The position numbers and the translations under genes were made by a program. 5,661 bases of DNA from an uncultured Candidatus Altimarinota bacterium (GTDB taxonomy: Bacteria; Patescibacteriota; Gracilibacteria; CAIRYL01): the NCBI GenBank assembly GCA_947311645.1, contig CAMZKZ010000036.1, positions 1 to 5,661 on the forward strand, read 5' to 3'. Shown here in pieces: positions 4,388 through 5,661 of the stretch (position 1 is its first letter; the number at the start of each line of letters is the position of its first letter). The notes below the pieces were generated by a model. It was given only the letters and a program-made list of their open reading frames with translations. It was not told the origin of the DNA and did not search any database.

Positions 4388-5661
4388 TTACGACAATGCC
4401 TGACTTTCAGTTTCCTTCCATACTCCATTACTTTTTTCAAAAACTTTAAAAACATTAGCACTATCTGTAATTTTATACTTAACATCTGGATAATCGTCAT
4501 GCATAATTTCATAGGTTTTATTTTTCTTCGTATACTTAATAGTTTTTTTATCTCCAATTTTAATAATTACTTCTTGTTGAGAGCTCATATTATTATTCTC
4601 AATCTTACTCTGAACAAAGTCTTTCAAGTCATCTCTATCTAATTCTGTAAAAGAAAGATAACGATTTATCAGCATATTACTACCAAATAATCCAGTAAAA
4701 ACACCACTTAATAGAGAAGGCCCCCATTCACTCTCTTCCACAGAAATAACATTTTTTATTCGCCCCTCATTTGCAATAGACACAGGATCTGATTCATTTT
4801 CCAAGAATCCAGATGCCCCAACTCCAACTACTCCTGCTCCGACAACTGGCAAAATCCAGTCTATCCATGTTTTTTCGCTTTCTGCTCCTGCCTCTCTTCT
4901 CTCTCCAAGGGTTTTAACACCCTTTACACCAAAATATCCAGCAATAAGCGTTCCAATCCCTAATACTGTTCCCGCAAGAATATTTTCAGAAGTTGAATTC
5001 CCACGAGTAAAATTCGTATACGCATTCTTTACCCCTTGTAAAGCTCCTTTCAAAGAAAATGATGCACCATTACCCATTCCAAGAGACTTCGCACCCAATT
5101 GCAATGTATCTAATACTGCACCAGAAACTGCTCCAGCACCTGTTCTTCCATTCATTCTTTTAAAATTTCCATCAGTTTGCGCTCCTTCCGCAACCATATT
5201 TGCAAGAAGCCCCCCAACAACAGAAGCTCCCATACCAGCCCCTAAAGCGTTGAGTGCAAGTGCAGCTCCTGTTCCCACTGCAACCCTTTCCTTAGCATTT
5301 CGCTCCATTGCAACATCATTATATGAATCCACCATTCCTTCAAACACCTCATACAATTTCCCCCCAAGGGTATTAGAATCCGAGTTACTTATCTTAAAGA
5401 TATCTATCATAACCTTCGCACCTTCTTTATTCCTATTTTCCAATAGAATACTCTCTACGGTAGCAGCAGTATCTCTTTTCGGATTTCTCTGTAATGCTTT
5501 CTCAACCATAACTGCAAAACTCAACACTAAACTTCCTGCTTTTTTAGTGATAGTTCCATAAGAAGCATCATCTTGATCAAGAGTACTAATATTAAGCATT
5601 GCAAGTTCCATTGCTCTTTCTTTAGAAATACTGCGAATGTTTGTATTAATTTCACCAACAA
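4388..5661 (-). CDS. Unrecognised Gly/Ala-rich membrane-associated protein, C-terminal 423 aa, truncated by the window edge
   Basis: The frame is open through the right edge: 16 codons precede the first visible ATG (5611) without a stop, so the real start lies outside the window and the gene is 5'-partial. I do not recognise the family. Counting from the first complete codon (5659), residues 1-125 are mostly helical and charged. Glycine- and alanine-rich hydrophobic stretches then follow at about 126-157, 172-193, 227-251, 264-286 and 314-331, several with closely spaced glycines as in glycine-zipper helices. The last 65 residues (359-423) are polar, rich in Lys, Tyr and Asp, and alternate in a beta-like pattern. 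Such an architecture occurs in large membrane or surface proteins, pore-forming toxins and phage tape-measure proteins, and nothing here selects one. The gene ends in TAA and is followed by an intrinsic terminator, so it is transcribed separately from hflX. Confidence 0.82.
   Translation of the reverse strand, partial: VGEINTNIRSISKERAMELAMLNISTLDQDDASYGTITKKAGSLVLSFAVMVEKALQRNPKRDTAATVESILLENRNKEGAKVMIDIFKISNSDSNTLGGKLYEVFEGMVDSYNDVAMERNAKERVAVGTGAALALNALGAGMGASVVGGLLANMVAEGAQTDGNFKRMNGRTGAGAVSGAVLDTLQLGAKSLGMGNGASFSLKGALQGVKNAYTNFTRGNSTSENILAGTVLGIGTLIAGYFGVKGVKTLGERREAGAESEKTWIDWILPVVGAGVVGVGASGFLENESDPVSIANEGRIKNVISVEESEWGPSLLSGVFTGLFGSNMLINRYLSFTELDRDDLKDFVQSKIENNNMSSQQEVIIKIGDKKTIKYTKKNKTYEIMHDDYPDVKYKITDSANVFKVFEKSNGVWKETESQALS

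Noticed and set aside
4318..4642. Short open frames on both strands over the large gene's 3' end and the intergenic region
   Set aside because: They cross the terminator and promoter or overlap the coding frame of the large gene, and they have no recognisable domain.
5250..5561. Plus-strand 103-aa open frame with a leader-like composition
   Set aside because: It is antisense to the continuous coding frame of the large gene and shows no motif of its own.
1..5661. Glycine recoding of TGA (as in Absconditabacteria/Gracilibacteria)
   Set aside because: All five genes read through without any in-frame TGA and glycine is encoded by ordinary GGN codons, so the standard bacterial code suffices.
1..5661. 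CRISPR array, tRNA, rRNA or insertion-sequence transposase
   Set aside because: There is no regularly spaced repeat, no cloverleaf or rRNA-like stretch and no transposase motif; nearly all bases are coding.

Overview
The window is AT-rich (about one third GC by eye) and carries five protein-coding genes and no RNA genes. Every visible stop codon is TAA, and TGA never interrupts a gene, so nothing suggests recoding of TGA as glycine. None of the visible starts has a clear Shine-Dalgarno sequence. Together with two very divergent housekeeping proteins (NadC and HflX) and two proteins I cannot place, this would fit a poorly sampled lineage such as the Patescibacteria/CPR. That assignment is an inference, not something the sequence proves.

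Layout. Positions 1-117 form a perfect inverted repeat: two 57-bp arms around a 3-nt centre, reaching exactly to the left window edge. Each arm contains a good sigma-70-like promoter, so the repeat carries two outward-facing, mirror-image promoters. The right one leads into a plus-strand pair. The first gene (161-1270) encodes an unrecognised protein with three N-terminal membrane segments and a long Thr/Asn-rich tail. The second (1286-1990) encodes a complete MacB/LolD/FtsE-type ABC ATPase.

Facing them on the minus strand are nadC (quinolinate phosphoribosyltransferase, 1947-2891) and, upstream of it, hflX (GTPase, 2928-4313). The ABC gene and nadC overlap tail to tail by 44 bp. hflX and nadC lie in the same reading frame, separated by one TAA and probably co-transcribed. 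A compact region at 4314-4387 holds an extended -10 promoter for hflX directly next to an intrinsic terminator. That terminator closes the last gene (4388 to the right edge, minus strand), the C-terminal part of a large Gly/Ala-rich, probably membrane-associated protein of unknown function.

How the genes may work together. The membrane protein and the ABC ATPase look like one operon and may form one machine, but no FtsX/MacB-type permease is present. NadC makes nicotinate mononucleotide for NAD; HflX is a ribosome-associated GTPase. Their pairing looks like simple operon sharing. The most interesting items are the palindrome with its twin promoters, the unrecognised membrane protein paired with the ABC ATPase, and the departures from family motifs in NadC and HflX.
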